Below, piece after piece: positions 40,798 to 50,231 of a stretch of DNA of 64,000 nt (the stretch's first letter is position 1; each line of letters opens with the position of its first letter). This stretch comes from Williamsia muralis. Lineage in GTDB: Bacteria; Actinomycetota; Actinomycetes; Mycobacteriales; Mycobacteriaceae. The position numbers were made by a program, and so were the translations under genes. Location: the NCBI RefSeq assembly GCF_002735905.1, contig NZ_PEBD01000004.1, positions 992,001 through 1,056,000 on the forward strand, written 5' to 3'. The notes beneath the pieces are model-generated. The model was not told the origin of the DNA, did not search any database, and saw only the letters and a list, made by a program, of their open reading frames with translations.

Positions 40798-42309
40798 ATG
40801 ACCACATCCCCTGTGGGTACACACGTGCCCGAAACCGGCTCCGTCGCGATCGACCCCGGACCCGCCAATCCCAATCACCAACGCCGTTGGCTGGTGCTGG
40901 CGATCGTGGCCCTGGCTCAGCTCATGGTGGTCCTCGACAGCACAATCGTCTCGATCGCTTTGCCGGACGCCCAGGCCGATCTGGGCATCACCGACGGCGA
41001 CCGCGCGTGGGTGGTCACCTCGTATGCGCTGGCCTTCGGAGCGTTGCTCCTACTCGGCGGACGCATCGCCGACTATTGGGGGCGCAAGCGCTCATTTGTT
41101 GTGGGCATGGTCGGTTTCGCGGTCATGTCCGGCGTCGGTGGCATCGCACAGAACGGCATCGAACTGTTCATCGCCCGCGCCGGTCAAGGTGTGTTCGCGG
41201 CGCTGGTCGCACCGGCCGCGCTTGCGATCCTCACCACCACGTTCACCCGGGATGAAGAGCGCGCCAAGGCATTTGCTGTCTACGGTGCGATCTCCGGAGG
41301 TGGCGCGGCCATCGGACTGCTCCTGGGTGGCGCTCTGACCCAGTATGTCGACTGGCGCTGGTGCCTGCTGGTGAACATCCCGATCGCAGTGGTCGCCATC
41401 GCCGCCGCCGTTCCGGTGGTCAAGGAGACCAAGGCGCACGGCGACACCAGCTATGACCTGCCCGGGGCGATCCTCGTCGCCGTGGGCCTGGGCTCCCTCG
41501 TCTACGGTTTCACCCGCGCCGAGCACGGTTGGCTGGAACCCGACGCCATCGGGTTCATCGTCGGCGGACTCGTTGTGCTCGCGTTGTTCGCGGTGGTGGA
41601 ACACCGGTCTGCCAATCCGCTGCTGCCCATGTCGGTTCCGTGGCACCGCAACCGTGGTTCGGCACTCATCGGTATCGCACTCGCCGGCGTCGCGCTCGTC
41701 GGGAGCACGCTGTATCTGGCCATCTACCTGCAAGCGGTTCTGGGTTTCAGTCCGATGATCGCCGGTGTCGCATGTCTGCCGATCACGGCGTTCATCGTCC
41801 TCGCGTCGGGCATCGCCGCGAAACTGGCTGTGGCGGTGGGGCCCAAGGTCCCGATGGCCATCGGCCCGGTGGTCGCCGCCGCGGGTCTGCTGTTGCTCGC
41901 CCAGGTCGACGTGGACAGTTCGTACTGGACCGGTGTCTTCCCGGCCCTCGGCGTCTTCGGATTCGGTATGGGATTGCTGATGGTGCCCGTGCAGAACGTG
42001 GCCCTGATCGGTGTACGTGACCATGACGCCGGCGCCGCCAGTGCACTCTCGAGCGCGGGCCTGCAGGTCGGCGCGGCACTGGGTACCGCTCTTCTGACCA
42101 CGGTGTACACCTCGGCCAAAACAGATGCACTGCCGTCGAATCCGGCCACATCCGATGCGACATCGTTCCTCGCCGCCGAGGTGTCGGGTTACACGTCCGC
42201 GTTCGCGTGGGCCGCGGGTCTGCTGGTCCTGGTGACACCGGTGGTGCTGATCCTGACCCGGGTCAAGAAGCACGACCTGCCTGCCCAGAGCGCGGTCCAC
42301 ATGGGCTGA
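40798..42309 (+). CDS. DHA2-family MFS drug exporter
   Basis: A 503-residue, 14-helix EmrB/QacA-type exporter. Motif D1 is LDSTIVSIALPDAQ, motif A is GGRIADYWGRKRSF and motif C begins AIGLLLGGALTQYVDWRW. The start is the ATG at 40798 and lies 38 bp past the palindrome, so it is likely repressed by the divergent TetR protein. Ends 13 bp from the convergent molybdenum enzyme. Confidence 0.92.
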   Translation: MTTSPVGTHVPETGSVAIDPGPANPNHQRRWLVLAIVALAQLMVVLDSTIVSIALPDAQADLGITDGDRAWVVTSYALAFGALLLLGGRIADYWGRKRSFVVGMVGFAVMSGVGGIAQNGIELFIARAGQGVFAALVAPAALAILTTTFTRDEERAKAFAVYGAISGGGAAIGLLLGGALTQYVDWRWCLLVNIPIAVVAIAAAVPVVKETKAHGDTSYDLPGAILVAVGLGSLVYGFTRAEHGWLEPDAIGFIVGGLVVLALFAVVEHRSANPLLPMSVPWHRNRGSALIGIALAGVALVGSTLYLAIYLQAVLGFSPMIAGVACLPITAFIVLASGIAAKLAVAVGPKVPMAIGPVVAAAGLLLLAQVDVDSSYWTGVFPALGVFGFGMGLLMVPVQNVALIGVRDHDAGAASALSSAGLQVGAALGTALLTTVYTSAKTDALPSNPATSDATSFLAAEVSGYTSAFAWAAGLLVLVTPVVLILTRVKKHDLPAQSAVHMG

Positions 42310-42322
42310 CGCCCGGGCCTCG

Positions 42323-44470
42323 TCAGACGGCGGAGACGGTCACGGGCACGCCATTGAGTACGGCGTTGCCCGAGACCGCATCCAGCAACTGCGGGTCGGT
42401 CACGTCGTTGGCGCTCGGTGCGTCGATGAGACCGGCCACCGCCAGTTGCACGCCGCTGCGGTTCTGACCGAAGCCATGGGGCAGGCTGACGACACCCGGC
42501 ATGATGTCCTCGGTCTCGGCTACCGTGACCGTGGTGCTGCCGGCGCGTGAGCGCAGCACAGCCTTGTCGCCGGCACACAGTCCGCTGTGCGCCAGGTCTT
42601 TGGGATGCATCAGGAGATGATGACGCTCTTGGCCTTTGGACAGTCTCTCGGAATTGTGCATCCAGGAGTTGTTCGATCGGAGATGCCGCCGTCCGATCAG
42701 CAGCAGCTCTCCGTCGTGTGTTCCCACGAGGTCGCTGTGGACCCGCTCGAGATCGTCCACGATCAGCGAGGGAGCGACGTTCACCGTTTTGGACTTCGCC
42801 ACCAGTTTGCGTCGGAGGCCGGGACGCAACGGCCCGAGGTCACGGCCCGACGGTGACCCCAGGAGGTCGCTCATCGTGAGATCACCGGGCCCGGTCCGCA
42901 GGAGTAACGCGATCAGCATCTTCGGGGTCGCACGGATGCGAGCCGACGACGTGGCCGAGGCGGGGACGGCACGAAGCCGCTCACGCAGGCTTCGCTTGGT
43001 GGTGCGGGCCCGCCCGAGCGCCAGGGTCAGGTCACGGAAGATCTGCCAATCATGCTTGGCGCCAGCGCTTTTCTCGACCACCGCAGGCGAGAATCGGGCG
43101 GTGTTGCGGACCGCGAGCTGATGGAACACCAGGTCGTAGTGGTCTCGTTCGAGGATCATCGTCGGCGGCAGGATGATGTCGGCATGACGCGTGGTCTCGT
43201 TGATGTAGAAGTCCAGCGAGACCATGAAGTCGAGGTTCTCGAGGGCGTGGTCGAGGCGGCTTCCGCCGGGGGTGGACGACACCGGGTTGCCGGCGAGGGT
43301 GATGAGCGTCTTGATCTGCCCGGTGCCAGGGGTGAGTATCTCGTCGGCGAGGGTGGCCACCGGCAGTTCGCCGCCGAACTCGGGCAGGTCTCGGACGCGG
43401 CTGCGCCACTTGTCGAAATGCCCACGACCGCTCAGCTTCCGAGCCACGAGGTCGATCTCGGGATCGGTCAGGAGAGACCCGCCCACGCGGTCGAGGTTGC
43501 CGGTGACAGCGTTGATCGCCTGGATCGCCCACTGGCACACGGTGCCGAACTGCTGGGTCGACACACCCATCCGGCCGTACGCCACGGCACGATCTGCCTC
43601 GGCAAAATCACAGGCGACGCGACGAACCTCGCCAGGATCGATCCCGGTGATCGGTCCGGCCCACTCCGGTGTGGTGGTGGCGCACGCATCGCGCACGCCG
43701 TCCATGCCCGACAACGGGAGATGTTCGATGCGTGCGTGGTCCACGCCCCGCTCATGCACCAGCACATGCAGGATCGCCAGCAGCAGCGCCGCATCGGTGC
43801 CGGGCCGGACGAAGTGGTGCTCGTCGGCGATGGCGGCGGTCTCGGTGCGGCGAGGGTCGATCACCACCAGCCGACCGCCGCGACGGCGCAGGTCGCGCAT
43901 GCGGTTCCGGAAGTCGGGTGCGGTCATCATCGATCCGTTGGACACCACCGGGTTTGCGCCGAAGACCAAGAAATGATCGGTGTTGTCGAGGTCGGGAATG
44001 GGGATCTGGAGCTGATGTCCGTACATCAGGTGCGCCACCAGCTGAATGGGTAGCTGGTCGGCCGATGTCGCGGAGAACATGTTCTTCGAACCCAAGGCGC
44101 CGAGGAACGACAGACCGTGGGTCGCGAATCCGAGGCTGTGCACACTTGGATTTCCGAGGTAGAGGCCCACCGCGTCGCGGCCGTGGTCACGTTGTGTTGC
44201 CGAGATGCGTTCGGCCACCAGTGTTGTCGCGTCTCTCCAGCTGATCGGTTCCCACCCGCCGTCGGCGGTCTTGCGAACCGGGGTGCGGAGCCTGTCGGGA
44301 TCGGCGTGCAGATCTGTCAGCGCCGTCGCCTTGGGGCAGATGTGCCCGCGCGACAGTGGATCGTCGCGGTCACCGCGGATGTCGGTGACGCGGTTGTCTT
44401 CCACGGTGACCTGCAGTCCGCAGATGGCTTCGCAGAGGTTGCACACGCCGTGCGTGGTGAGGGGCAGCAT
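42323..44470 (-). CDS. Molybdopterin-dependent oxidoreductase (DMSO reductase family)
   Basis: A 715-residue bis-MGD enzyme. The N-terminal [4Fe-4S] domain has Cys 10, 13, 17 and 45 (CNLCEAIC ... GHICPKA); the central molybdopterin domain has typical segments such as FLGALGSKNMFSATS and GRMGVSTQQFGTVCQWAIQAINAVTGNLDRVGG (cut: GRMGVSTQQFGT); the C-terminal MGD-binding domain ends with PHGFGQNRSG. It has no Tat signal, so it is cytoplasmic. The family includes formate dehydrogenase-like and other oxidoreductases; no partner subunit gene is nearby. ATG at 44470 fits the iron-sulfur motif; the open frame upstream overlaps the MpaB-like gene. Confidence 0.88.
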   Translation of the reverse strand: MLPLTTHGVCNLCEAICGLQVTVEDNRVTDIRGDRDDPLSRGHICPKATALTDLHADPDRLRTPVRKTADGGWEPISWRDATTLVAERISATQRDHGRDAVGLYLGNPSVHSLGFATHGLSFLGALGSKNMFSATSADQLPIQLVAHLMYGHQLQIPIPDLDNTDHFLVFGANPVVSNGSMMTAPDFRNRMRDLRRRGGRLVVIDPRRTETAAIADEHHFVRPGTDAALLLAILHVLVHERGVDHARIEHLPLSGMDGVRDACATTTPEWAGPITGIDPGEVRRVACDFAEADRAVAYGRMGVSTQQFGTVCQWAIQAINAVTGNLDRVGGSLLTDPEIDLVARKLSGRGHFDKWRSRVRDLPEFGGELPVATLADEILTPGTGQIKTLITLAGNPVSSTPGGSRLDHALENLDFMVSLDFYINETTRHADIILPPTMILERDHYDLVFHQLAVRNTARFSPAVVEKSAGAKHDWQIFRDLTLALGRARTTKRSLRERLRAVPASATSSARIRATPKMLIALLLRTGPGDLTMSDLLGSPSGRDLGPLRPGLRRKLVAKSKTVNVAPSLIVDDLERVHSDLVGTHDGELLLIGRRHLRSNNSWMHNSERLSKGQERHHLLMHPKDLAHSGLCAGDKAVLRSRAGSTTVTVAETEDIMPGVVSLPHGFGQNRSGVQLAVAGLIDAPSANDVTDPQLLDAVSGNAVLNGVPVTVSAV

Positions 44471-44525
44471 GCGTGCCGAGCCTAGCCCCCGACCACCGGC
44501 TCGCGGCTCCGTTCGGGACAACTGG

Positions 44526-45386
44526 TCAGAAGACACGGATACCCAGTTTCCGGCGCACACGCAGGCCCGCCAGCATCAGTTGGTTGTAGCCCTTGAGCAT
44601 GCCGGGATTGAGCCGGTCGAAGCGGCGGTGCATGGCGATGGCCTTGCGGTAGCGGCGGTCGTCGTCCGCTGTCCAGGTGAAGCCCATCGCGTCGCGGAAC
44701 TCGGCCGGCAGGGCTCCCTTGGTCATGAACAAGGTGCGTTGACCGAGGGCCCGCTGCATCACCACTCCGGCCAAGCCGAGGGGCCCCGGCAGAAAGCTGA
44801 GGTCGGCCAGCGACGCAAGCATTTCCCGCACCGGCGGGTCGATGGAGATCTTCTGCAACTGTTCGGCCCAGTAGGCCTCGAAGGCATTTCGGTCGGCGGG
44901 CCACATGTCGGGACGCACGTTCAGCGTGGTGCCGAGCCGGGCGGCATCGGCGTAGATCGCGTCGGCGGACGCATCGCTGAGCCTGCCGTACATGAACTCG
45001 TACTGGTCGACGAAGTAGCGGAAGAGGCAGGCGGCCACCCACAGCTGCAGGTTGGGGTTGTTCGCGCTGTAGCCGACCGGGCTCTGCGGTGTCGAGGTGA
45101 CCTGAGAATGGATCGCCTGTATCGCCGTGCGGACGTACTCGGCATCGTCGTCGGTGCCCTGGATGGCCACCGCGAGGTACTGCCCGGTCGTGCGCGCTCG
45201 TTTGAACGGGTGCTTGAAGGTGCTGCCGCTGTCCACCCGGCTCTCGAGCACCCCATAGCCCACCCCTGGCAACGACAGCTGCATGATGACGTTCGCCACA
45301 CCCATGGTGGAGCCGAGTGTGGTCATGAGATCGGCCGTGCGGGTTGGGTTCTTGTGCATCGTGGTGTGGCTCCAGGGCTGTGGCAT
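44526..45386 (-). CDS. MpaB-like (DUF2236) oxygenase family protein
   Basis: A 286-residue protein of the DUF2236/ER-bound oxygenase MpaB family. Characteristic residues are HxxVxxx-like GVLESRVDSGSTFKHPFKRARTTGQYLAVAI at the start, the later LWVAACLFRYFVDQYEFMYG and FLPGPLGLAGVVMQRALGQRTLF. The related fungal MpaB cleaves a polyketide side chain, and rubber oxygenase Lcp shares the fold; the bacterial function is unknown. ATG at 45386; an alternative ATG at 45359 has GGAG 10 bp upstream. Transcribed toward the molybdenum enzyme. Confidence 0.82.
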   Translation of the reverse strand: MPQPWSHTTMHKNPTRTADLMTTLGSTMGVANVIMQLSLPGVGYGVLESRVDSGSTFKHPFKRARTTGQYLAVAIQGTDDDAEYVRTAIQAIHSQVTSTPQSPVGYSANNPNLQLWVAACLFRYFVDQYEFMYGRLSDASADAIYADAARLGTTLNVRPDMWPADRNAFEAYWAEQLQKISIDPPVREMLASLADLSFLPGPLGLAGVVMQRALGQRTLFMTKGALPAEFRDAMGFTWTADDDRRYRKAIAMHRRFDRLNPGMLKGYNQLMLAGLRVRRKLGIRVF

Positions 45387-45499
45387 TGTGGTTACGCGTG
45401 TGATCAGATCGTAGACCTTCAGGCCGACTGCCGGCGCAGAACGCGGCCCGGCTCGTTCACCGGGGCGCGATTGGGGACCGGTCAGGAGTCGGCGGTAAC

Positions 45500-46720
45500 T
45501 TGGGCGGTGTGAAGCAGATACCCCGCGAGATCTGGGTACTGCTCAGCTCGAACTTCGTCATCGCACTGGGTTTCGGACTCATCGCCCCGGCGCTGCCGAC
45601 ATTCGCGCGCAGCTTCAACGTGGGCATCACCGCCGCGTCGATCATCATCTCGGCGTTCGCCTTCATGCGTCTGGCCTTCGCCCCGGTGAGCGGCCGGTTG
45701 GTGCGGGTGCTGGGGGAGCGGCGAATCTACCTGGCGGGCCTGCTGATCGTCGCGGCGTCCACACTCGCGTGTGCATTCGCGCAGAGCTACTGGCAACTAC
45801 TCGTCTTCCGTGGTCTCGGCGGTATCGGCTCGACCATGTTCTCGGTGTCGGCGACCGCACTGATGATCCGGCTGGCGCCACCTGACATCCGCGGTCGTGT
45901 GTCCGGTTACTTCAGTGCCGGATTCCTCGTCGGCAACATCACCGGCCCTCTCGTGGGGAGCGCGCTGATCGGCTTCGGGCTGCGGATGCCGTTTGTCGTA
46001 TACGCCATCGCCCTGCTCGTCGCCTCTGCAGTGGTGGCCACCCAGTTGCGCGGCGTCGGCGGCCGACCGCAGCCGGGGGCGGCCGCCCAGGCGGCGATGC
46101 CGTTGCGAGAAGCGCTGCGCGACTCGGCCTACCGGGCGATTCTCGCGTCCAGTTTCACGCAGGGGTGGGCGTCGATGGGCGTGCGGGTGGCGTTGGTGCC
46201 CCTGCTCATCGTCGACGAGCTGGGTGAATCCGCGGCGATGTCCGGGGTGGTGCTGGCCATCTACTCGGCGGGCAACGTACTCGCGATCATGGTGGCCGGG
46301 AGGTTGTCGGATTCATGGGGTCGCCGGCCGATCATGTTGCCGGGCCTGGCTCTGATGGGCGGGGCCACCGTGGTGCTCGGCTACAGCGGGAACATCTGGA
46401 TCGTGGGCGGACTCACTTTCGTGGCGGGCATCGGCTCCGGCCTCTTCGCGCCCACCCACCAGGCCGCGCTCGCGGACGTGCTGGCAGGCAGGGGCCAGGG
46501 CGGTCCTGCGTTGGCGACCTTCCAGATGACCACCGATCTGGGATCCATCAGTGGGCCGGTGATCGCCGGGGCCGTCGCCCAAACCTGGGGTTTCGGGCCG
46601 GCGTTCGCCATGACCGGGGCGATCGCCTTCGCCGCGTTGATCGTCTGGTGCTTTGCACGGGAGACCGCGCCCGCGCGCACCGGTGTAGAGATACCGGCGA
46701 AAGCGCCGCCACCGAACTAA
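45500..46720 (+). CDS. MFS transporter
   Basis: A 406-residue, 12-helix MFS protein of the multidrug-efflux (YfmO/Bcr-like) type. Motif A is [13 protein letters not shown] and the second-half repeat is [14 protein letters not shown]. The start is uncertain: TTG 45500 with AGGAG 11 bp upstream, or GTG 45509. It is 10 bp before the arginine deiminase gene and reads the same way, so the two may be co-transcribed. Substrate unknown. Confidence 0.87.
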   Translation: MGGVKQIPREIWVLLSSNFVIALGFGLIAPALPTFARSFNVGITAASIIISAFAFMRLAFAPVSGRLVRVLGERRIYLAGLLIVAASTLACAFAQSYWQLLVFRGLGGIGSTMFSVSATALMIRLAPPDIRGRVSGYFSAGFLVGNITGPLVGSALIGFGLRMPFVVYAIALLVASAVVATQLRGVGGRPQPGAAAQAAMPLREALRDSAYRAILASSFTQGWASMGVRVALVPLLIVDELGESAAMSGVVLAIYSAGNVLAIMVAGRLSDSWGRRPIMLPGLALMGGATVVLGYSGNIWIVGGLTFVAGIGSGLFAPTHQAALADVLAGRGQGGPALATFQMTTDLGSISGPVIAGAVAQTWGFGPAFAMTGAIAFAALIVWCFARETAPARTGVEIPAKAPPPN

Positions 46721-46730
46721 CGTTGACGGC

Positions 46731-47981
46731 ATGTCTGAGGAGTCCGGTCCCGAGCACCCCGAGTCGGGTGAAGGACCAGCATTGGGTGCCAATTCCGAGG
46801 TTGGCCGACTCCGCGCCGTCATGCTGCATCGCCCTGGCGACGAATTGCGGCGACTGACCCCGCGCAACAGTGACCAACTCTTGTTCGACGGCTTGCCGTG
46901 GGTGGACCGCGCGCAGGAAGAACACGATGCCTTCGCCGAGGTGTTGCGTGGGCGTGGCGTCGAGGTACTGCTGCTCGGTGACCTGCTCACCGAGACGATC
47001 GCGAACAGCGGCGCCGCCAGGATGCAGGGGATCGCCGCTGCGGTCAGCCCCCGCCGCCTCGGTCACCATCTCGCCCATGACCTCGCCACCGAGTTGCGCA
47101 CATTGTCGCCGACCGACCTGGCGGGCGTCCTGATGGCGGGGATGACCTTCGACGAGATGCCCGAGTCGGCAGCCTCGGCCCGGTCATCTCTGGTCTGGCG
47201 AATGCACCAAGGGACCGAGTTCGCCATCGACCCACTGCCCAATCTGCTGTTCACCCGCGACAGCTCGTTCTGGATCGGGGACCGTTTCGCGATCACCTCC
47301 CTCGCCTTGCCGGCCCGTGTCCGCGAGACGTCGCTGACCGATCTGATCTACGCCCACCACCCACGGTTCCTCGGCGTCCGGCGTGCCTACGAATCGCACA
47401 CCGCGCCGGTCGAAGGTGGTGACGTACTGCTGCTCGCTCCCGGGGTGGTCGCCGTCGGTGTGGGTGAGCGCACCACTCCAGCAGGTGCGGAAGCGTTGGC
47501 GCGCAGCCTGTTCGAGGATGGTCTGGCACACACGGTGCTCGCCGTCCCGATCGAGCAGCGCCGCGCGTCGATGCATCTCGACACGGTCTGCACCATGGTC
47601 GACACCGACGCGGTGGTGATGTACCCGGTGATCCAGGACTCCCTGTCGGCGTTCACGATCGCGATGACAGACGGCTCGGTCTCGGTGACGGGTCCCGACC
47701 CGTTCGTCGAGGCGGCGGCCGACGCCATGGGAATCGACAAGTTGAGGGTGATCGACACAGGTCTGGATGCGGTGACCGCCGAGCGTGAGCAGTGGGACGA
47801 CGGTAACAACACCCTGGCCCTCGCCCCGGGTGTTGTCGTGGCGTATGACCGGAACGTGGAGACCAATCGCAGACTCGAGGATTCGGGCGTGGAGGTACTC
47901 ACCATCGCGGGCAGTGAACTCGGCTCGGGACGCGGCGGTCCGCGGTGCATGTCGTGCCCGGTGTCGAGGGATCCGCTGTGA
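46731..47981 (+). CDS. arcA: Arginine deiminase
   Basis: A 416-residue ADI that hydrolyses arginine to citrulline and ammonia. Conserved parts are [16 protein letters not shown] at about 50, [11 protein letters not shown] at about 170, EGGDVLLL, the catalytic His in [11 protein letters not shown], and the nucleophile Cys 406 in RCMSCP. The RCMS form (not GHCMTC) resembles the Mycoplasma-type active site. No arcB or arcC is nearby, as in M. tuberculosis where arcA also stands alone. Start ATG 46731 without strong ribosome site. Marks the beginning of the conserved right arm. Confidence 0.93.
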   Translation: MSEESGPEHPESGEGPALGANSEVGRLRAVMLHRPGDELRRLTPRNSDQLLFDGLPWVDRAQEEHDAFAEVLRGRGVEVLLLGDLLTETIANSGAARMQGIAAAVSPRRLGHHLAHDLATELRTLSPTDLAGVLMAGMTFDEMPESAASARSSLVWRMHQGTEFAIDPLPNLLFTRDSSFWIGDRFAITSLALPARVRETSLTDLIYAHHPRFLGVRRAYESHTAPVEGGDVLLLAPGVVAVGVGERTTPAGAEALARSLFEDGLAHTVLAVPIEQRRASMHLDTVCTMVDTDAVVMYPVIQDSLSAFTIAMTDGSVSVTGPDPFVEAAADAMGIDKLRVIDTGLDAVTAEREQWDDGNNTLALAPGVVVAYDRNVETNRRLEDSGVEVLTIAGSELGSGRGGPRCMSCPVSRDPL

Positions 47982-48003
47982 CACGCGCAGGCGTGGTGCC
48001 GGG

Positions 48004-48363
48004 ATGATCGAACTGTCCATCGATCCGGAATCCGACGTCGCACCGTACGAGCAGGTGCGCCGGGGCATCATCGAACTGGTCAATTCGGGCAAGCTGCTCG
48101 CCGGCGGCCGGATTCCCACTGTCCGCGCATTGGCCGAAGAGCTCGATCTGGCCCCCAACACCGTCGCCCGGTCATACCGTGAACTCGAGGCCGAGGACGT
48201 CATCGAGACCAGAGGGCGACAGGGGTCGTTCGTGAAGGCGCACGCCGATTCTTCGGTGCAGCGGGCCGCGCAGTTGACCGTGGAGCATGTTGCCGCCCTG
48301 AGACAATTGCGTGTCGACGACACACAGATCGAGGCGCTGCTCAAGCAGGCATTGCGCAGCTAG
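48004..48363 (+). CDS. GntR family regulator, YtrA type
   Basis: A 119-residue YtrA-subfamily GntR repressor: winged helix at about residues 10-75 (VAPYEQVRRGI, IPTVRALAEELDLAPNTVARSYREL) and a short C-terminal dimerisation helix pair. The ATG at 48004 lies 22 bp after arcA and is the conserved start. These regulators normally control an ABC exporter, which is absent here; the nearest transporter is the BCCT gene downstream. Confidence 0.9.
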   Translation: MIELSIDPESDVAPYEQVRRGIIELVNSGKLLAGGRIPTVRALAEELDLAPNTVARSYRELEAEDVIETRGRQGSFVKAHADSSVQRAAQLTVEHVAALRQLRVDDTQIEALLKQALRS

Positions 48364-48469
48364 GGGCCATGTAGGCCGGTTGTGCAGGGTGTACCCGGTG
48401 GTTACGACCAGGTAGCAAATCGGTTGTGAAAGTTGAACAATCGAGGTGAATCCTGTTCTAGTTAGGTTC

Positions 48470-50170
48470 ATGGCCTTGACCACTGAAACCACCGATGCGG
48501 TTCCGACTCCGGATGTTCGGGGTCCTAAACCGCGGATAGACCTAGTTGTCTTCGGGGTCACCGCTGCTGCAGTGATCGCGTTTGTCATCTGGGGCCTGGT
48601 CGACAAAGAGAGCCTGAACACCAGGACGCAGGACCTGCTGGCCTGGATCACCGACAACCTCGGTTGGGTGTTCATCCTGTCGGCCACCTTCTTCGTCCTG
48701 TTCGCCATATTCCTGGCGGTGAGCAAATACGGGAAGATCCCACTGGGCCGTGACGGGGAGAAGCCCGAGTACAACACCGTCAGCTGGGTCGCGATGATGT
48801 TCAGCGCCGGTATGGGTATCGGCCTGATGTTCTACGGAGCGAACGAGCCCCTCACCCACTTCGTGACAGCACCTCCCGGAACGTCGCAGAACGACGTGGG
48901 TATCGCCATGGCAACCACGATGTTCCACTGGGGTTTCCACCCATGGGCGATGTACGCGGTGGTCGGCCTGGCCATCGCCTACAGCACCTACCGGTGTGGC
49001 CGAGGACAATTGGTCAGTGCAGTCTTCGCTCCCATCCTCGGCCACCGCGCCAACGGCTGGGGCGGCAAGGTCATCGACATCCTCGCGATCTTCGCGACCC
49101 TGTTCGGTACGGTCGCCTCCCTGGGACTCGGTGCCGCGCAGATCGGTTCGGGCTTCGTGGAGGTCGGCTGGATCAACGACCCGTCGAAGTTGTTGCTGGT
49201 GGCCATCATCGCGGTGCTGACCGCAGCATTCGTCGCATCCGCGGTTTCGGGCGTCGCGAAGGGCATCCAGTGGCTGTCCAACACCAACATGGTCTTGGCG
49301 ATCGTGTTGGCACTCTTCATCTTCGTCGTCGGGCCCACGGTCTTCATCCTGAACGTGCTGCCGACCAGCATCGGCACCTACCTCAACGACATCACATCGT
49401 TCTCGGCTCGATCAGGCGCCACCGTCGACAGCGAGGGCGAGACCTGGCTTGCCGGCTGGACCATCTTCTACTGGGCGTGGTGGGTGTCCTGGACGCCTTT
49501 CGTCGGTATGTTCCTGGCCAAGATCAGCCGTGGCCGCACCATCCGCCAATTCGTGATCGGCGTGCTGCTGGTCCCGACGATCGTCTCGCTGCTGTGGTTC
49601 GCCATCTTCGGTGGGACGGCGATACGACAACAACAGGACGGCAAGGGACTGGCCGACGCCAGTTCGGCGGAGAGTCAGCTCTTCGACATGCTCGGCAACC
49701 TGCCACTGACAGGCATCGCATCGGTGCTCGTGATGGTGCTCGTGGCAATCTTCTTCGTGTCCGGTGCGGACGCGGCCTCGTTGGTGATGGGCACCTTGTC
49801 TGAACGAGGAGCGCACGAACCGAGCAAGGGCGTCACCATCTTCTGGGGCACATTGACCGGAGCTGTTGCCGCACTGCTGTTGTGGGCCAGTGGTGACGAC
49901 GCGCTCAACGGCATCAAGACGATGGCGATCATCGCCGCGCTGCCGTTTGTCATCGTGATGATCTTCATGTGCGTGTCTCTCTACATGGACCTGCGCCGCG
50001 ATCCGCTCATCGTCGCCCAGCGCAATTACGACACCCAGGTCGACCACACGTTGCGGACGCACGCGAACATCCTGGCCGGCGACGACGAGGCCAACGACGT
50101 GCTGCCTTCGGATCAGTTCCCGGCGATCACACCTGACCAGTTGCGGAAGTCTCCCGACGAATTGAAGTGA
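48470..50170 (+). CDS. BCCT family betaine/carnitine/choline transporter
   Basis: A 566-residue BCCT carrier with 12 predicted helices. Diagnostic residues are AGMGIGLMFYGANEP in helix 3, where the Gly-Met-Gly-Ile-Gly run is typical of sodium-coupled glycine betaine transporters, and the Trp-rich WAWWVSWTPFVGMFLAKISRGRTIRQF signature in helix 8. The 70-residue acidic C-terminal tail may be a sensor as in BetP. ATG at 48470 follows TTAGG; GTG 48446 is an alternative. Likely imports compatible solutes on osmotic upshift. Followed by a strong terminator. Confidence 0.92.
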   Translation: MALTTETTDAVPTPDVRGPKPRIDLVVFGVTAAAVIAFVIWGLVDKESLNTRTQDLLAWITDNLGWVFILSATFFVLFAIFLAVSKYGKIPLGRDGEKPEYNTVSWVAMMFSAGMGIGLMFYGANEPLTHFVTAPPGTSQNDVGIAMATTMFHWGFHPWAMYAVVGLAIAYSTYRCGRGQLVSAVFAPILGHRANGWGGKVIDILAIFATLFGTVASLGLGAAQIGSGFVEVGWINDPSKLLLVAIIAVLTAAFVASAVSGVAKGIQWLSNTNMVLAIVLALFIFVVGPTVFILNVLPTSIGTYLNDITSFSARSGATVDSEGETWLAGWTIFYWAWWVSWTPFVGMFLAKISRGRTIRQFVIGVLLVPTIVSLLWFAIFGGTAIRQQQDGKGLADASSAESQLFDMLGNLPLTGIASVLVMVLVAIFFVSGADAASLVMGTLSERGAHEPSKGVTIFWGTLTGAVAALLLWASGDDALNGIKTMAIIAALPFVIVMIFMCVSLYMDLRRDPLIVAQRNYDTQVDHTLRTHANILAGDDEANDVLPSDQFPAITPDQLRKSPDELK

Positions 50171-50190
50171 TCATCTCGATTCGGATGTGA

Positions 50191-50219
50191 ACGGGCCCCC
50201 TCTCGAGGGGGCCCGTTTT
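50191..50219 (+). terminator. Rho-independent terminator of the BCCT gene
   Basis: Perfect 10-bp stem ACGGGCCCCC (50191-50200) / GGGGGCCCGT (50207-50216) with a TCTCGA loop and a TTTT tail; it begins 21 bp past the stop. It also serves the convergent protein mannosyltransferase gene. Confidence 0.88.
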
Positions 50220-50231
50220 GCGTCCGGGCGA

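Noticed and set aside
41092-42300. 402-residue minus-strand open frame
   Set aside because: Antisense to the DHA2 exporter; Asp/His/Gly-rich with no motif.
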